Source: JAFIFT01 sp020051095 | GTDB lineage: Bacteria; Pseudomonadota; Gammaproteobacteria; Legionellales; Legionellaceae | Reading direction: 5' to 3' | Assembly: GCF_964199965.1 (NCBI RefSeq) | Contig: NZ_CAXMZT010000012.1 | Coordinates: forward strand, 1-64,000 | Length of the DNA: 64,000 bases | Part shown: positions 62,521 through 64,000 of the stretch, piece after piece | How positions within the stretch are numbered: the stretch's first letter is position 1 | Layout: every line of letters starts with the position of its first letter | Translations under genes and position numbers: made by a program | The notes under the pieces: model-generated | The model's database searches: none | What the model saw: the letters and a program-made list of their open reading frames with translations, nothing else | Told to the model about the DNA's origin: nothing

Positions 62521-63390
62521 ATGGCTGGTGCGAAAGAAATTCGCTCGAAAATAGCGAGCATTAAAAATACGCGAAAAATAACCAGTGCTATGCAGTTAGT
62601 AGCTGCCAGTAAAATGCGCAAAACACAAGATAAAATGAGGTCTTCCAAGCCTTATGCTCAAAAAATATATACTGTTGTTGAGCATTTAGCGAGAGCAAAC
62701 TCTGAATATCGACATCCTTTTATGGAAGATCGCGAAATCAAACGTGTGGGCATTATCGTAGTTACAACTGATAGAGGCTTATGCGGTGGTTTAAATGCTA
62801 ACTTGTTTCGTGAGACGGTTAATCAATTTAAACATTGGCAACAGCAAGGCAAACAAATTGATATATGCGTAATCGGTCGCAAAGGACAAGCCTTTTTTAG
62901 AAGAATCGGTGGGAAAGTGCTTGCCTCGGCCGATAATTTAGGGGACTCCCCGGGCATCAATGATATTTTGGGCGTGGTGCAAGTGATGCTCCAAGCTTTT
63001 CGTAATAATGAAATTGATGCATTGCACGTTGTATATAATGAATTTATCAATACAATGTCGCAAAAACCGGTATTTAAACAATTATTGCCACTGCCCAAGT
63101 GTGAAAGTCCGGAGGAAGTTGATATCTCCCACCACTGGGATTATATCTATGAACCAGATGCAAAAGAATTGCTTGATGGTTTGCTGGATCGTTTTATTGA
63201 GTCACAAGTCTACCAGGCGGTCATCGAAAACATTGCTTGTGAGCAGGCGGCGAAAATGATTGCTATGAAGAGTGCAACCGATAATGCTGGTGAACTGATA
63301 AAAGAATTCCAGTTAGCTTATAATAAAGCCCGACAGTCTGCTATTACACAAGAATTGGCAGAAATTGTTGGTGGCGCAGACGCATTATAA
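62521..63390 (+). CDS. atpG: ATP synthase F1 subunit gamma
   Basis: 289-residue rotor shaft. MAGAKEIRSKIASIKNTRKIT at the N-terminus, ITTDRGLCGGLN (here VTTDRGLCGGLN) and the C-terminal helix SATDNAGELIKEFQLAYNKARQ with AITQELAEIVGGA are diagnostic. Confidence 0.98.
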   Translation: MAGAKEIRSKIASIKNTRKITSAMQLVAASKMRKTQDKMRSSKPYAQKIYTVVEHLARANSEYRHPFMEDREIKRVGIIVVTTDRGLCGGLNANLFRETVNQFKHWQQQGKQIDICVIGRKGQAFFRRIGGKVLASADNLGDSPGINDILGVVQVMLQAFRNNEIDALHVVYNEFINTMSQKPVFKQLLPLPKCESPEEVDISHHWDYIYEPDAKELLDGLLDRFIESQVYQAVIENIACEQAAKMIAMKSATDNAGELIKEFQLAYNKARQSAITQELAEIVGGADAL

Positions 63391-63403
63391 AAGAGGGTAT
63401 GTC

Positions 63404-64000
63404 ATGAGTAATTTGGGAAAAGTTGTTGAAGTAATTGGTGCGGTTGTCGATGTTGAATTCGAAAATGAAGTGCCAAAAGTCTATGATGCTTTGAAGTTAA
63501 AGGACCATGATTTGGTGCTTGAAGTGCAACAGCAGCTAGGCGATGGGGTTGTTCGTACCATTGCAATGGGTTCAACAGATGGACTCAGACGTGGTGTTCA
63601 AGCAGAAAATACAGGTGAACCCATTAAAGTGCCAGTCGGTACGAAAACATTGGGTCGCATCATGGATGTGTTGGGTAAACCGGTTGATGAAGCGGGCCCT
63701 GTTGAGGCAGACGAATATTGGTCGATTCACCGTAAAGCCCCCAGCTATGAAGAACAAGCAAGCAGTCAAGAGATCTTAGAGACTGGTATTAAAGTTATTG
63801 ACCTGTTATGTCCTTTCGCCAAGGGCGGTAAGGTTGGTTTGTTTGGCGGTGCGGGTGTGGGTAAAACAGTTAATATGATGGAGTTAATACGTAATATCGC
63901 CATTGAGCACAGCGGCTATTCAGTCTTCGCCGGTGTGGGTGAAAGAACGCGGGAAGGTAATGACTTCTACCATGAAATGAAAGATTCTAACGTTCTCGAT
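63404..64000 (+). CDS. atpD: ATP synthase F1 subunit beta (3' end outside window)
   Basis: The first ~199 residues of the catalytic subunit. Starts MSNLGKVVEVIGAVVDVEF and includes GGAGVGKTV (Walker A) near residue 147-155 and GERTREGNDFYHEM. It continues past the window edge. ATG follows AAGAGGGTATGTC, 13 bp after atpG. Confidence 0.97.
   Translation, partial: MSNLGKVVEVIGAVVDVEFENEVPKVYDALKLKDHDLVLEVQQQLGDGVVRTIAMGSTDGLRRGVQAENTGEPIKVPVGTKTLGRIMDVLGKPVDEAGPVEADEYWSIHRKAPSYEEQASSQEILETGIKVIDLLCPFAKGGKVGLFGGAGVGKTVNMMELIRNIAIEHSGYSVFAGVGERTREGNDFYHEMKDSNVLD

Noticed and set aside
1..64000. CRISPR arrays, prophage genes or toxin-antitoxin pairs
   Set aside because: I found no spaced direct repeats, phage structural genes or small paired ORFs with recognisable toxin motifs.

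Overview
The window comes from a gammaproteobacterial chromosome of moderately low GC. The content points to Legionellales (Legionella/Coxiella relatives): a dnaA-dnaN-recF-gyrB block beside rpmH-rnpA-yidD-yidC-mnmE, an atp operon close to the origin, a HelCBA/Czc-type metal pump, an exported KatG, a PlaA-like GDSL lipase, an ankyrin protein, and several helical or membrane orphans of the kind that are often secretion substrates in this order. The genus cannot be fixed from the sequence alone.

Layout. 1-4665: a metal-efflux RND operon whose outer-membrane gene is cut by what looks like an IS end. 4691-9125: ankyrin protein, heptad-repeat protein and exported catalase-peroxidase. 9247-17310: a sugar-acid catabolic cluster (secreted GH13 protein, mannonate dehydratase, SDR, MFS sugar porter, lactonase, KDG kinase, KDPG aldolase). 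17301-21762: GST, threonine aldolase, glmU and an orphan. 21776-34719: parC, an OTU-like protein, rlmKL-darP, GDSL lipase, thioesterase-priA-PTPS-midA, and a PiT-like transporter. 35017-40083: pteridine reductase, Bcp, tRNA-Leu, dcd, ihfB, and a DOT1-like methyltransferase with a coiled-coil partner. 40357-46444: gyrB-recF-dnaN-dnaA (minus strand). 46445-47072: AT-rich candidate oriC with DnaA-box-like sites. 47073-50809: rpmH-rnpA-yidD-yidC-mnmE. 50939-57982: membrane orphan, AlkB-type hydroxylase, rsmI, and lpoA-yraN-diaA-dolP. 58305-64000: atpIBEFHAG and the start of atpD.

How the genes work together. The sugar cluster encodes a nearly complete route from an imported aldose to pyruvate and glyceraldehyde-3-phosphate: oxidation by the SDR, lactone hydrolysis, ManD to 2-keto-3-deoxygluconate, KdgK, then Eda. 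The SDR substrate is inferred. A PTPS-family enzyme with Glu but no Cys at the active-site motif, and a pteridine reductase of the PTR1/FolM type, suggest a folate/pterin variation.

The least explained parts are three families of small palindromic repeats (two copies of A, two of B, one of C plus a possible solo end), a degenerate OTU-like protein, a membrane-anchored DOT1-like methyltransferase, a protein with seven exact heptads, and a palindromic operator candidate at the alkB start. I did not see a CRISPR array, prophage or clearly new multi-gene defence system.
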